Positions 1 to 8,995 are shown, counted from the first letter of the stretch. The stretch: 64,000 nt of DNA from Caballeronia turbans (GCA_001544655.2 FCOD02000004.1:62001-126000), one strand, 5' to 3'. The notes: generated by a model not told the origin, from the sequence alone. Numbers and translations: made by a program.

Positions 1-2269
1 GGTTGCCGGTCGATTCACGCTCGGCCATCGCCGAAAGCGACGCGCCGTGGAAGCACCAGAGCGCATCGACATCGTCGTGTTGCGCGAGCGTTTGCGCAAG
101 AGAACGCGCATCGCCGGTGACGATGTTCAGCGCGCCGCCCGGCACGTCCGACGTCTCGACGACCTGATAGAAGTCCGTCGCCATCAACGGGCACGTCTCG
201 CTCGGCACTACGACCACGCGGTTGCCCAGCGCAAGCGCGGGCGCAACGAGCGACACGAAACCGAGCAGCGGTGCTTCGTCCGGACACACGATGCCGATCA
301 CACCGAGCGGTTCGTGCATCGCGAGCGCGACGCCATGCAGCGGCGGCGCATGCACCGCGCCGTCGTACTTGTCGGCCCACGCGGCGTAGGTGAAGAAGCG
401 CGCGATGGACGCTTCCACTTCACGCTTCGCATCGCGCTCGCTCGAACCCGCGCGCGCGACGAGCTGCTTCGCGAACTCATCGGCGCGCGCGCTCAGATTT
501 TCCGCGAGGTAGTACAGCACCTGTGCGCGGTTGTGCGCGCTCGCCGACGACCACTTGGTCATGCCGCGCGCGGCGGCCACTGCATTGCGAATGTCCTTGC
601 GGCTGCCCTCGCCCACTTCGCCGACGATCTCGCCCGCGGGCGAATGCACGAGCCGCGAATAACCGCTGTCGGGCCGCGCCTGCTTGCCGCCGATGAAGAG
701 CTTCGCGGTGCGATCGAGCGCGCTGACGTTGCCGGCATCGACGAGCGAATCGGGTTGCGCCTGCAATGGCTTCGTTTCGCCGCGCACCGGGAGTCTGGCC
801 CAGGCGCGCGGCTTCAGGTATTCGTAGATGCCCTCGCGTCCGCCTTCGCGACCGAACCCCGACTCGCGATAGCCGCCGAAGCCGACAGCCGCATCGAAGA
901 GATTGGTCGCATTGATCCACACCACGCCGCATTGCAGGCGCGGCGCGACATCGAGCGCGCGGCTGATGTTCTCGCTCCACACGCTCGCGGCGAGACCGTA
1001 GCGCGTGTTGTTCGCGAGCGCGACGGCTTCTTCCGGCGTGCGGAAGCTCATCGTCACGAGCACCGGCCCGAAGATTTCTTCCTGCGCGAGCGTCGATGCG
1101 GGCGCGACGTTGGTAACGAGCGTCGGCGGAAAGAACGCGCCCCCCTCGGGGAACGTGGCACGCGCGGACTGATAGATTTCGCAGCCCTCGCTCTCGCCCT
1201 TGTCGACGAGCGCGCGAATGCGTTCGAGCTGCACGTCATCGACGACCGCGCTCATGTCGACGCCCTTGTCGAGCGAAGTCCCGACACGCAGGGTGTCCAT
1301 GCGGCGCTTGAGCTTCTCGATGAAACGCGCTTCGATGCCTTCCTGCACGAGCAGGCGCGAGCCCGCGCAGCACACTTGTCCCTGATTGAACCAGATCGCA
1401 TCGACGACACCTTCGACGGCGCTGTCGAGATCGGCATCGTCGAATACGATGAAGGGCGACTTGCCGCCGAGTTCGAGCGTCAGCGATTTGCCCGAACCGG
1501 CTGTCGTTGCGCGAATCTGGCGGCCCACTTCGGTCGAGCCCGTAAACGCGATCTTCGCGACACGATCATGCTCGACGAGCGCCGCGCCCGTGCGTCCATC
1601 GCCGGTGACGACGTTGAGCACGCCTTTGGGCAAGCCCGCGCGATGCGCCAGCTCCGCGAACAACAGCGCCGTCAGCGACGTGAATTCGGCGGGTTTCAGA
1701 ACGACCGTGTTGCCGAGCGCGAGCGCCGGCGCAATCTTCCACGCGAGCATCAGGAGCGGAAAATTCCATGGCACGATCTGCCCGATCACCCCGAGCGGCG
1801 CCCAGTCTGCAAACTCCTTGTCCTGCAACTGCGCCCATCCCGCGTGATGCAGAAAGTGCCTTGCCACAAGAGGTATATCGATATCGCGCGATTCGCGAAT
1901 GGGCTTGCCGTTGTCGAGCGATTCGAGCACGGCGAAAAGACGGCTATGCCGCTGCACCATGCGCGAGAGCGCATACAGATGCCGCGCGCGCCCCGCTCCG
2001 CCGATCGCCTGCCAGCCTTCGAGGGCGGCATGCGCGGCTTCTACGGCGGCATCGACGTCGGTCTGAGTGCCTTGCGCGATAGACGCGAGCGCGCGGCCCG
2101 TGGCCGGTTCGCGCGAATCGAATCGGTCGGCGTCGGCGCTGTCGCGCCATGCGCCGTTGATGAAGTGACCGAAGCGCCCGGCATGCTGATCGAGCCATGC
2201 GCGCGCGGCGCGATCGTCTTCCGGTGCGGGTCCGTATTCCATCGAGGAGAAGTATTCGGCAACGCTCAT
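1..2269 (-). CDS. Aldehyde dehydrogenase, long form with a second partial ALDH-like half (partial at window edge)
   Basis: NAD(P)-dependent aldehyde dehydrogenase, open at the left edge with 756 codons visible. The first ~470 residues form a complete ALDH: the PWNFP motif, the FTGSTEVG loop, LELGGKSP with the general-base Glu, and catalytic Cys near residue 299 in GQVCCAGSR. From about residue 510 a second ALDH N-terminal half begins (FIGGKQARPD, then a Rossmann-like region with EPLGVIGIVCP and PALALGNRVVVV). No second catalytic Cys motif is seen before the edge. The ATG at 2269 lies 25 bp after the deoC stop, so the two are cotranscribed. With DeoC it probably oxidises the acetaldehyde released from deoxyribose 5-phosphate; that role is inferred from context. 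The family is known to be close to 790 residues, so only a short tail should be missing. Confidence 0.88.
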   Translation of the reverse strand, partial: MSVAEYFSSMEYGPAPEDDRAARAWLDQHAGRFGHFINGAWRDSADADRFDSREPATGRALASIAQGTQTDVDAAVEAAHAALEGWQAIGGAGRARHLYALSRMVQRHSRLFAVLESLDNGKPIRESRDIDIPLVARHFLHHAGWAQLQDKEFADWAPLGVIGQIVPWNFPLLMLAWKIAPALALGNTVVLKPAEFTSLTALLFAELAHRAGLPKGVLNVVTGDGRTGAALVEHDRVAKIAFTGSTEVGRQIRATTAGSGKSLTLELGGKSPFIVFDDADLDSAVEGVVDAIWFNQGQVCCAGSRLLVQEGIEARFIEKLKRRMDTLRVGTSLDKGVDMSAVVDDVQLERIRALVDKGESEGCEIYQSARATFPEGGAFFPPTLVTNVAPASTLAQEEIFGPVLVTMSFRTPEEAVALANNTRYGLAASVWSENISRALDVAPRLQCGVVWINATNLFDAAVGFGGYRESGFGREGGREGIYEYLKPRAWARLPVRGETKPLQAQPDSLVDAGNVSALDRTAKLFIGGKQARPDSGYSRLVHSPAGEIVGEVGEGSRKDIRNAVAAARGMTKWSSASAHNRAQVLYYLAENLSARADEFAKQLVARAGSSERDAKREVEASIARFFTYAAWADKYDGAVHAPPLHGVALAMHEPLGVIGIVCPDEAPLLGFVSLVAPALALGNRVVVVPSETCPLMATDFYQVVETSDVPGGALNIVTGDARSLAQTLAQHDDVDALWCFHGASLSAMAERESTGN

Positions 2270-2294
2270 GAGGCTATGTATTGAAGTCCGTGAA

Positions 2295-3302
2295 TCAGGC
2301 GACGGGATGACGGTTGAACGCCGAATAGCGTCCGCTCACATGATGTTCGAGCTGGCGTTCGATATCCGCGAGCAGGCTCGATGCGCCGATGCGGAACATG
2401 TCCGCTTCGAGCCATTCGCGCCCGAGCTCTTCCTTCATGAGGATCTGATATTCGAGCACCGATTTCGCGGTGGACACGCCGCCCGCGGGCTTGAAGCCGA
2501 TCGCGACGCCGGTGCGGGCAAGGTATTCGCGAATCATGCGCACCATCACGAGCGACACATCGAGCGTCGCGTTGACGCTTTCCTTGCCCGTCGATGTCTT
2601 GATGAAGTCGGCGCCGGCCATCATGCAGATCATCGACGCCTTCGCGACGTTCGACAGCGTGCGGATATCGCCGGTCGCGAGAATCGCCTTCACGTGCGCA
2701 TCGCCGCATGCCGCGCGGAAATCGCGCATCTCGTCGTAAAGCGCCTGCCAGTTGCCCGTGAGCACATGCTCGCGCGTGACGACGATGTCGATCTCCGAGG
2801 CGCCGTCTCGCACCGAGGCCTCGATCTCGCGCAGCTTGAGCTCGTGCGGATTGAGTCCGGCGGGAAAGCCCGTCGACACGGCTGCAACAGGAATGCCGCT
2901 GCCTTCGAGCGCTTTCACCGCTGTTTTAACGTAGCGGTGATAGACACACACGGCGCCTGTCGTGATCGAACCGGGCGCCATGCCGAGCGCGTCGAGCAGA
3001 TCGTCGCGCAACGGACGGCGCGCTTTCGCGCACAGTCGTTCGACGCGACCGTGCGTATCGTCGCCGCTGAGTGTCGTGAGGTCGATGCAGGTAATCGCCT
3101 TGAGCAGCCACGCGGCCTGCGCATCTTTCTTCACCGCGCGGCGCGTGCCGAGCGTCGATGCGCGGCGTGCCACCGCCGACTGATTTACGCGCAACCCGTC
3201 GAGCCACGACAAATCGAACGGCACGCCGGGATTGCGCGCGCTGGCGTGAACCTGAGCCTTTCCGGGCCATGCGACGATGGACTTCGATGCAGTTTCCAGC
3301 AT
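2295..3302 (-). CDS. deoC: Deoxyribose-phosphate aldolase
   Basis: Cleaves 2-deoxyribose 5-phosphate to glyceraldehyde 3-phosphate and acetaldehyde. The 335-residue protein carries the Schiff-base lysine region (VKAILATGDI) and the second conserved lysine (IGFKPAGGV) of class I DeoC. It is longer than the ~260-residue E. coli enzyme because of an N-terminal extension. The ATG at 3302 (protein begins MLETASKS) was preferred to an in-frame start 33 bp upstream, because the extra residues are an Arg-rich stretch with no conservation signal. It is first in the operon with the aldehyde dehydrogenase, and a DeoR-like palindrome lies about 75 bp upstream. Confidence 0.92.
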   Translation of the reverse strand: MLETASKSIVAWPGKAQVHASARNPGVPFDLSWLDGLRVNQSAVARRASTLGTRRAVKKDAQAAWLLKAITCIDLTTLSGDDTHGRVERLCAKARRPLRDDLLDALGMAPGSITTGAVCVYHRYVKTAVKALEGSGIPVAAVSTGFPAGLNPHELKLREIEASVRDGASEIDIVVTREHVLTGNWQALYDEMRDFRAACGDAHVKAILATGDIRTLSNVAKASMICMMAGADFIKTSTGKESVNATLDVSLVMVRMIREYLARTGVAIGFKPAGGVSTAKSVLEYQILMKEELGREWLEADMFRIGASSLLADIERQLEHHVSGRYSAFNRHPVA

Positions 3303-3357
3303 GAGATCGGTATGCCGGCGTCTTGTGCGACGCACAACAGTTTTTGATAGATTGATC

Positions 3358-3724
3358 TCAGTTTATAACATCGTTGTTAGGATCGTAACATAGGGAAAGT
3401 TCGGAGGCGCTTTGTTGAATGTTGTGGAACACAAACATTGAAACTGCCGCAATAAGTCGGGAACGAGATGTACCGGCCAACAAAAAAATCGAAACGCCAG
3501 ATGCCATGGAGACGTGGAACAACCACGGCGTGGCAAACAATGGAGCAGCGAAGAGCTTCGCCATAGCCATACCGAGGAAGTACGAGGTTGCGCTCTTCTC
3601 CGTCACGTCAAGTGAACCGTAGAGAGACGAGCGGTCAATCTGTTGCCCACGCTGCCGTAGATTCGCGTACACGGCGTGCGTGCGCCACGCTCGAAATGTT
3701 ATTGATCGAGTATTCGATCTCCAT
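3358..3724 (-). pseudogene. Frameshifted hypothetical protein fragment
   Basis: The minus strand has an ATG at 3724 opening MEIEYSINNISSVA, which stops after 29 codons. The neighbouring frame continues with plausible protein sequence (THAVYANLRQRGQQIDRSSL, then EKSATSYFLGMAMAKLF and PWLFHVS). Splicing the two frames gives one coherent N-terminal region, so a frameshift has probably broken the gene. I do not recognise the family. The fragment ends at 3358, overlapping the deoC operator region, so it is likely relic sequence. Confidence 0.4.
3366..3390. promoter_or_regulatory. Candidate DeoR-type operator upstream of deoC
   Basis: The 16-bp element TGTTAGGATCGTAACA (3375-3390) has TGTTA/TAACA half-sites 6 bp apart. 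This is the geometry of the E. coli DeoR operator TGTTAGAATTCTAACA. A third half-site, TAACA at 3366-3370, makes a second overlapping palindrome (TAACA-TCGT-TGTTA). It lies 64-88 bp upstream of the deoC start, where a repressor would act. No cognate regulator is in the window. Confidence 0.55.
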
Positions 3725-3959
3725 GTCGCCACTGCTCGTCAAGCGGCAGGAGCCCTACGCGCTGTCGCTCGTGCAGCGTCTTGCGTCCGTGCTTTGCGGA
3801 CTCCGCTGACTCTCGCATTACCTCTTCGTACTTCAATCCGGTGCATCGCCGCGCGCGGCGGTGCATTCGTCCAGCCCTGCTCCCCTCTTTCAGTGCATGT
3901 CAGAAGGACGCAGTCCCGTACGTCGGGGTGCCTCACGCTGGCACGCTTCATGCCTAATG

Positions 3960-3988
3960 AATTTCATTCAAGTCACTTGAATGAGATT
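3960..3988. promoter_or_regulatory. Palindromic operator before the importer/ureohydrolase operon
   Basis: Inverted repeat with core TCATTCAAG-TCA-CTTGAATGA (3964-3984). It extends to 13-bp arms around a 3-bp centre with one mismatch. It ends 40 bp before the ATG of the substrate-binding protein, in the promoter region. The XRE-cupin regulator encoded in the same operon at 8996 is the obvious candidate ligand-responsive binder; this pairing is inferred from position only. Confidence 0.6.
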
Positions 3989-4028
3989 CTGGTTGTCTTC
4001 ACAATAGCTCACATGCAAGGGGAGTGTC

Positions 4029-4883
4029 ATGAACAAACGTCTTCGCCATTTGCTGACCGCGCTGACGGGCGCGCTCGCGCTCAACGCCGCCGCGCCGTCG
4101 TTTGCGCACGCGGACGATCTGCTCGCCCGCATCAAATCGAACAAGGAAATCACGATTGCGACCGAAGCGCGTTACGCGCCCTTCGAATACGTCGATAACG
4201 GCAAGATCGTCGGCTATGACGCCGATCTGATGGCCTACGTCCTCAAGTCTCTGCCCGATGTGAAAGTCAAGCAACTCGACCTGCCCTTTCAGGGTCTGCT
4301 GCCCGGTCTCGATGCAAAGCGCTTCGATGTCGTCGTGACAGCGGTGACCGTCAACAAGGACCGCGCGGATCATTTTGCCTTCACCGTGCCCGTTGCCGAT
4401 GCGACCACCGGCGTACTCACCCGCTCGGCCGATGCGTCCATCAAAACTCCCAACGATCTTAACGGCAAGGTGGTCGGCTCGCAGACCGGCTCCGCGCAGT
4501 TGCAGGCGTTGATGGCGCTCGACAAGAAGCTGAAGGAAGCGGGCGGTCCAGGCCTCAAGCAGGTCAAGCAATACGTCGCGTTCGACGAAGCCTATGCGGA
4601 CCTCGCCGTCGGCCGGCTCGATGCGGTCGCGCAATCCGTCGCCAATCTCGGGCCGTTGATAAAGTCGCGTCCGGGCGTGTTCGCGGTGCTGCCGCAGACA
4701 ATCGGTCCGAAAAGCTACTTCGCATGGGTCGCGCGCAAGGATGCCGACAGCGCCGCCCTGCTCAAGCTTTTCAGCGATGGCATCGCGAAAGCGAACAGCG
4801 ACGGGACCATGAAGAAGCTTCAGGAGAAATGGTTCGGCTCGACGATGGACGTTCCGGCCACGCTCCCCGCGCCTTCCATCTGA
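4029..4883 (+). CDS. ABC transporter substrate-binding protein, polar amino acid (family 3) type
   Basis: Periplasmic binding protein of a polar-amino-acid uptake (PAAT) system, 284 residues. Residues 1-27 form a Sec signal peptide: MNKRLRH, a hydrophobic LLTALTGALALNAAAPS core and an AHA-like cleavage site. The mature part has the family-3 features EARYAPFEYVDNGKIVGYDADL and the later GSQTGSAQ and DAVAQSVANL lobes. It starts at the ATG after a strong AAGGGGAG ribosome-binding site and heads an operon with two permeases and an ATPase. Downstream enzymes suggest a guanidino or ureido amino-acid-like ligand rather than a standard amino acid; that is inference. Confidence 0.9.
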   Translation: MNKRLRHLLTALTGALALNAAAPSFAHADDLLARIKSNKEITIATEARYAPFEYVDNGKIVGYDADLMAYVLKSLPDVKVKQLDLPFQGLLPGLDAKRFDVVVTAVTVNKDRADHFAFTVPVADATTGVLTRSADASIKTPNDLNGKVVGSQTGSAQLQALMALDKKLKEAGGPGLKQVKQYVAFDEAYADLAVGRLDAVAQSVANLGPLIKSRPGVFAVLPQTIGPKSYFAWVARKDADSAALLKLFSDGIAKANSDGTMKKLQEKWFGSTMDVPATLPAPSI

Positions 4884-4890
4884 CCTTGCC

Positions 4891-5553
4891 ATGAACGGTC
4901 CCGATCTGCTCACGCGCTGCATCGGCTACTTGCCGCAGTTGCTCGACGGCGCGCTGACAACGCTCGTGCTGTCGTCGGTCGCCGTGTGCTGCGGCTTCTT
5001 CGTCGGCGTATTCGTCTACACGATGTCGGTCAGCGACAGCCGCCTGATGCGCGCAACGGCGCGCGTGTACGTCAGCGTGCTGCGCGGTACGCCAGTGCTC
5101 GCGCAACTGCTGGTGTTCTATTACGTGCCGTCCGCGCTCGGGCTGGAATTGCCGGGGCTCGCGGCAGCGGTGATCGGGCTGTCGCTCAACACCGGCGCGT
5201 ATCAATCGCAGATTCTGGGCGCAGGTTTCCGCTCTATTGCGCCCGGACAGATCGAGGCGGCAACGACCTTCAATCTCACGCGGCGTCAGACCTTGTGGCA
5301 TATCGAAGTGCCGCAGGTCGTGCGTGCGACGCTGCCGGCGCTGGTGTCCGAGATGATCGATATCGTCAAGGCGTCGGCGGTGGTGTCGGTCATTTCCGTG
5401 ACGGATCTGATGCGCGTGGGACAGCAACTTTCGTCATCGACGTACCGGCCACTCGAGGTGTACGCAATGGCGGCGGTGTTTTATCTGGCGATCACGTCGC
5501 TGCTCGCGGGCGCGGGTCATGTGTACTCGCTGCGTGTAGCTCGGCGTCCGTGA
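4891..5553 (+). CDS. Polar amino acid ABC transporter permease (HisM type), first subunit
   Basis: Inner-membrane permease, 220 residues, of the PAAT importer. Hydrophobic spans alternate with the family EAA loop around residues 125-150 (EAATTFNLTRRQTLWHIEVP), which docks on the ATPase. The start ATG lies 7 bp after the binding-protein stop, so translation is probably coupled. It pairs with the next permease to form a heterodimeric channel. Confidence 0.9.
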   Translation: MNGPDLLTRCIGYLPQLLDGALTTLVLSSVAVCCGFFVGVFVYTMSVSDSRLMRATARVYVSVLRGTPVLAQLLVFYYVPSALGLELPGLAAAVIGLSLNTGAYQSQILGAGFRSIAPGQIEAATTFNLTRRQTLWHIEVPQVVRATLPALVSEMIDIVKASAVVSVISVTDLMRVGQQLSSSTYRPLEVYAMAAVFYLAITSLLAGAGHVYSLRVARRP

Positions 5554-5562
5554 GGCATCGGC

Positions 5563-6216
5563 ATGCACAACTTCATCGCACTCATTCCGCGCTTCATCGA
5601 AGCAATGGGCATCACGCTCGAAGTGAGCGTGCTTGCGGCGCTCATCGGCATCGTCGCGGGCTTCGCGCTCAACGCGATGCGTCTCGCGCTCGGCCGTCCG
5701 TTCGCGCTCGCTTATGGCGCGTTCGTGTGGCTGGTGCGCGGCACGCCTTATCTGTCTCAACTCGTGATCGTCTATTTCGGGCTGCCAGTCATCGGCATTA
5801 CCTTGTCGGCCGTGCAAGCCACGATTCTTTCGCTCGCGTTCTACTCGAGCGCTTACTTTGCAGAACTGTTTCGCGCTGCCTGGGCGTGCGTTCCGCGCGG
5901 CCAGCTCGAAGCCGCAGCCGCATTCGGCGTGAGCCGGCGCGACGCCTTTCGCTCCATCGAGTTGCCGCAGGCGCTCGCGTTCGCCGCGCCGCTGATCGCG
6001 AACCAGACCATTCTCGTCATTAAGGAGAGCGCGGTCGCGTCGATCATCACCGTGCCCGAATTGACGATGACGGCAAGCGATATCGTCGCATCGAGCTACA
6101 CGTATATCGGTCCGTATGCGCTGCTGATCGCATGTTACTGGCTGCTCACGCAAGCCGTGTCGCTGATCGCGCAGGCGGCCACTTCCCGCATTTCGTTTCT
6201 GAAGAAGACATCATGA
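5563..6216 (+). CDS. Polar amino acid ABC transporter permease, second subunit
   Basis: Second membrane subunit, 217 residues, homologous to the preceding gene. It carries its own EAA-type loop (EAAAAFGVSRRDAFRSIELP near residues 112-131) and about five hydrophobic segments. It begins 9 bp after the first permease and its stop overlaps the ATPase start (ATGA), as expected for a stoichiometric transporter operon. Confidence 0.9.
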   Translation: MHNFIALIPRFIEAMGITLEVSVLAALIGIVAGFALNAMRLALGRPFALAYGAFVWLVRGTPYLSQLVIVYFGLPVIGITLSAVQATILSLAFYSSAYFAELFRAAWACVPRGQLEAAAAFGVSRRDAFRSIELPQALAFAAPLIANQTILVIKESAVASIITVPELTMTASDIVASSYTYIGPYALLIACYWLLTQAVSLIAQAATSRISFLKKTS

Positions 6217-7022
6217 GCGACCTTCCCATTCTCAAGCTGCAAGCCGTCGGCAAGTCGTACGGGGAGAACCGCGTGCTCAAAGGCATCGACCTCGATGTCA
6301 TGCGCGGCGAGATTGTCACGCTGATCGGGCCGTCCGGTTCGGGCAAGACCACTGCGCTGCGCTGCATGAACTTTCTCGAGGCCTACGACGAAGGCGAAGT
6401 GTGGATCAAAGGCCAGTTGCTGGGCTATCGATCGAAAGGACGCACGGCGAAGGACCGTGACAGCGAAGCCAGCATTGCCGACGTGCGCCGTCCCATTGCG
6501 ATGGTCTTTCAGCAATTCAACCTCTGGCCGCACATGAGCGCGCTGGACAACGTCGCGACGCCGCTCGTGCTCGCCAAGAAGATGAGCAGGCGTGACGCGC
6601 GCGAGAGGGCGCAGGCCGCCCTCAGGCGCGTGGGCCTCGAACACAAGGCCGATGCCTATCCCGCGCGACTGAGCGGCGGACAGCAACAGCGCGTGGGCAT
6701 CGCGCGGGCGCTGGCCATCGAACCCGAAGTGATCCTGCTCGATGAGCCTACGTCCGCACTCGATCCCGAACTCGTCGAGGAAGTGCTCAACGTGATCCGT
6801 TCGCTCGCGCAGGATGGCATGACGATGGTGATGGTCACGCACGAAATGAGCTTCGCCGCCAAGATCTCCGACAAGGTTGTGTTCATGGAGGCGGGAAAAA
6901 TCGTTGAAGCCGGACCGCCCGCGCAACTGTTCGGCAATACGCGCACGCCGCGTTTGCAGCAATTCCTCAAACCGTGGCTCGAACGCAGCCTTGCGATTGC
7001 AGGCGAAGGAGCGACGTCGTGA
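6213..7022 (+). CDS. Polar amino acid ABC transporter ATP-binding protein
   Basis: Cytoplasmic ATPase of 269 residues. Visible motifs are Walker A GPSGSGKTT, Q-loop VFQQFNLWPHM, signature LSGGQQQR, Walker B VILLDEPTSALDP and the switch His in MVTHEM. The start ATG at 6213 overlaps the permease stop by 4 bp and gives MSDLPILKLQAVGKSYG; earlier in-frame starts would run into the permease gene. It ends in a GTGA overlap with the next gene. Confidence 0.92.
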   Translation: MSDLPILKLQAVGKSYGENRVLKGIDLDVMRGEIVTLIGPSGSGKTTALRCMNFLEAYDEGEVWIKGQLLGYRSKGRTAKDRDSEASIADVRRPIAMVFQQFNLWPHMSALDNVATPLVLAKKMSRRDARERAQAALRRVGLEHKADAYPARLSGGQQQRVGIARALAIEPEVILLDEPTSALDPELVEEVLNVIRSLAQDGMTMVMVTHEMSFAAKISDKVVFMEAGKIVEAGPPAQLFGNTRTPRLQQFLKPWLERSLAIAGEGATS

Positions 7023-8254
7023 TCGCAAGACAAATAGCGGACGCCGTGAACCAAGACCGTCTCCTCGAATCGATCGATACGCTCGCCACTTTCGGTGCAC
7101 GCGACGACGGCGGCGTGGACCGGCCCGCGCTCGGCGAACGCGATATCGAAGCGCGGCGCTTTCTGATCGAGCGTGCGCGCGCCCTCGGATGCGGCGTGCA
7201 CGTCGACGCCTGCGCGAATCTGTTCTTCCGGCGCGAAGGCGATGCAGCACTTGCGCCGGTGATGACCGGCAGCCACATCGACACGCAGCCGACCGGCGGC
7301 AAGCTCGACGGCTGTTACGGCGTGCTCGCGGGCTTCGAAGTGCTCGCCGCAATGAACGATGCGAACGTGCGCACGCGCCGCCCGCTCGAAGTCGCGATCT
7401 GGACCAACGAGGAAGGCACGCGCTTCTCTCCGGGCGCGATGGGATCGAGCGCGTTCGTTGAGCCGTCGCGTATGGCGCGTTATGCGGACGTGCGGGATTC
7501 CGAAGGCATGACCTTGAGCGCGGCGCTGGACCATCACCGAAGCGCGTTTCCCGGATTGCCCCAACGCGCCCAGCATGAAGTCGCACATGCTTTTGTCGAA
7601 CTTCACATCGAACAGGGCCCGCAACTCGAAGACGCCGATGTGCCGCTTGCCGTCGTCAGCGGCATTCAGGGCGTGCGCTGGTACGCGCTTCACGTGCAAG
7701 GCAGCGCAGCCCATGCAGGCACCACGCCGATGCCGCTGCGCCGCGACGCGATGACGCTCGCCATTGCGCTGCGTCAGGAGCTCGATGCCATCGCGCACGA
7801 ACTCGGCCGCGCCGATACGCGCGTCACTTTCGGCCGCTGGAGCATCGAGCCGAACTCGATCAACACGATCCCGTCGGCGGTGAGCTTCACCATCGACTTC
7901 CGTCATCCGGAAGCGAGCGTGCTGGCCGCGTTCGACGAGCACGCGCACGCCATCGTGCAACGTCATGGCGCGCGCATCGAAGCATTGTTCACGCATGCGC
8001 CCGTCGCTTTCGATGCGTCTGTATTGTCGTGCATCGACGGAGCGTGCCGCGCACTCGATGCCCGCGCGCTGCATCTGACCTCGGGCGCGTTCCACGACGC
8101 GATGTATCTCGCGACGCATTGCCCGAGCGGGATGATCTTTGTGCCGAGCATCGACGGCATCAGCCACAACCCCGCCGAAGCAACGGACGCCGGACATCTC
8201 GCGCTCGGCGCACGCGTGCTCGCCCATTGCCTCACCACACTCTGCAACGACTAA
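7019..8254 (+). CDS. M20-family hydantoinase/carbamoylase-type amidohydrolase
   Basis: Zinc amidohydrolase of the N-carbamoyl-L-amino-acid hydrolase / allantoate amidohydrolase / beta-ureidopropionase group, 411 residues. Metal-site motifs are GSHIDTQPTGGKLDG, WTNEEGTRF, ELHIEQGP and the C-terminal SGAFHDAMYLA. It should hydrolyse a C-N bond of a carbamoylated or ureido substrate in the cytoplasm, releasing ammonia and CO2 or urea. Exact substrate cannot be read from sequence. The GTG at 7019 was chosen because it overlaps the ATPase stop (GTGA) and stays in frame. Its place behind an importer suggests it acts on the imported compound. Confidence 0.85.
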   Translation: MIARQIADAVNQDRLLESIDTLATFGARDDGGVDRPALGERDIEARRFLIERARALGCGVHVDACANLFFRREGDAALAPVMTGSHIDTQPTGGKLDGCYGVLAGFEVLAAMNDANVRTRRPLEVAIWTNEEGTRFSPGAMGSSAFVEPSRMARYADVRDSEGMTLSAALDHHRSAFPGLPQRAQHEVAHAFVELHIEQGPQLEDADVPLAVVSGIQGVRWYALHVQGSAAHAGTTPMPLRRDAMTLAIALRQELDAIAHELGRADTRVTFGRWSIEPNSINTIPSAVSFTIDFRHPEASVLAAFDEHAHAIVQRHGARIEALFTHAPVAFDASVLSCIDGACRALDARALHLTSGAFHDAMYLATHCPSGMIFVPSIDGISHNPAEATDAGHLALGARVLAHCLTTLCND

Positions 8255-8264
8255 AGGAGCCCAT

Positions 8265-8963
8265 ATGAACGCCCCCGCAACCACCCTCGCAAGCGCCGAA
8301 GACAACGGCCAGGAAAACGGCGTGAACGCCACGCTGAACGAACCGATTTCGCCGGACGGGACGCCTGAAATCGGCAGGACGTACACGGTGCCCGCGCGTT
8401 GCGGCCGCGCGGTGCGCGTGAAGGCGGGCCAGACCATCCGCATCGCGAATCCGCACGGCACTCAAGTGTGCGATACGTGGATCTTCAACGCGCAACATCT
8501 GAACGAATTCCTGTCGTTCGAACATACGCGCGCGTTCATCGACAAGATCATTCCGCAGCCGGGCGATCCGCTCGTGACCAACCAGCGACGCCCGATCGCA
8601 GAACTGGTCGCAGATACTTCGCCCGGCGTGCACGATACGCTGATCGCCGCGTGCGATCTGTATCGCTATCGCAATCTCGGTGTCGAGCATTATCACGACA
8701 ACTGCGCGGACAATTTGCGGCTTGCGCTGAAGGCTATCGGTCTGCGCACGAAAGAAGTGCCCCAGCCGTTCAATCTGTGGATGAACATTCCAGTCAAGCC
8801 GGACTATTCGATCGACTGGCTGCCGCCCGTGTCGAAGTCCGGCGATTACGTGGATATCAAGGCCGCGATGGACTGCGTCGTGGTCATGTCGGCGTGCCCG
8901 CAGGATATCATTCCGATCAACGCGCTCAACCCGCTCGAAGTCGAGTTCACGGTGCTCCCGTAA
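8265..8963 (+). CDS. DUF1989 (urea carboxylase-associated) family protein
   Basis: 232-residue DUF1989 protein. Recognisable elements are NPHGTQVCDTW, the HDNCADN segment and the SACPQD motif close to the C terminus. In other bacteria DUF1989 pairs occur with urea/guanidine carboxylases, and such a pair has been described as a carboxyguanidine deiminase. Here only one DUF1989 gene is present and no biotin carboxylase is in the window. Conserved Cys and Asp residues fit a hydrolase or deiminase role on the compound handled by this operon. The start is the ATG after an AAAGGAG site, 10 bp after the previous stop. Confidence 0.85.
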   Translation: MNAPATTLASAEDNGQENGVNATLNEPISPDGTPEIGRTYTVPARCGRAVRVKAGQTIRIANPHGTQVCDTWIFNAQHLNEFLSFEHTRAFIDKIIPQPGDPLVTNQRRPIAELVADTSPGVHDTLIAACDLYRYRNLGVEHYHDNCADNLRLALKAIGLRTKEVPQPFNLWMNIPVKPDYSIDWLPPVSKSGDYVDIKAAMDCVVVMSACPQDIIPINALNPLEVEFTVLP

Positions 8964-8995
8964 GCGCGCCCTTCTCCTTTCGATGGTGTTCATTC

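Noticed and set aside
47-2284. 745-codon plus-strand ORF opposite the aldehyde dehydrogenase
   Set aside because: Arg/His/Ala-rich shadow typical of high-GC DNA; the minus strand encodes an unmistakable ALDH.
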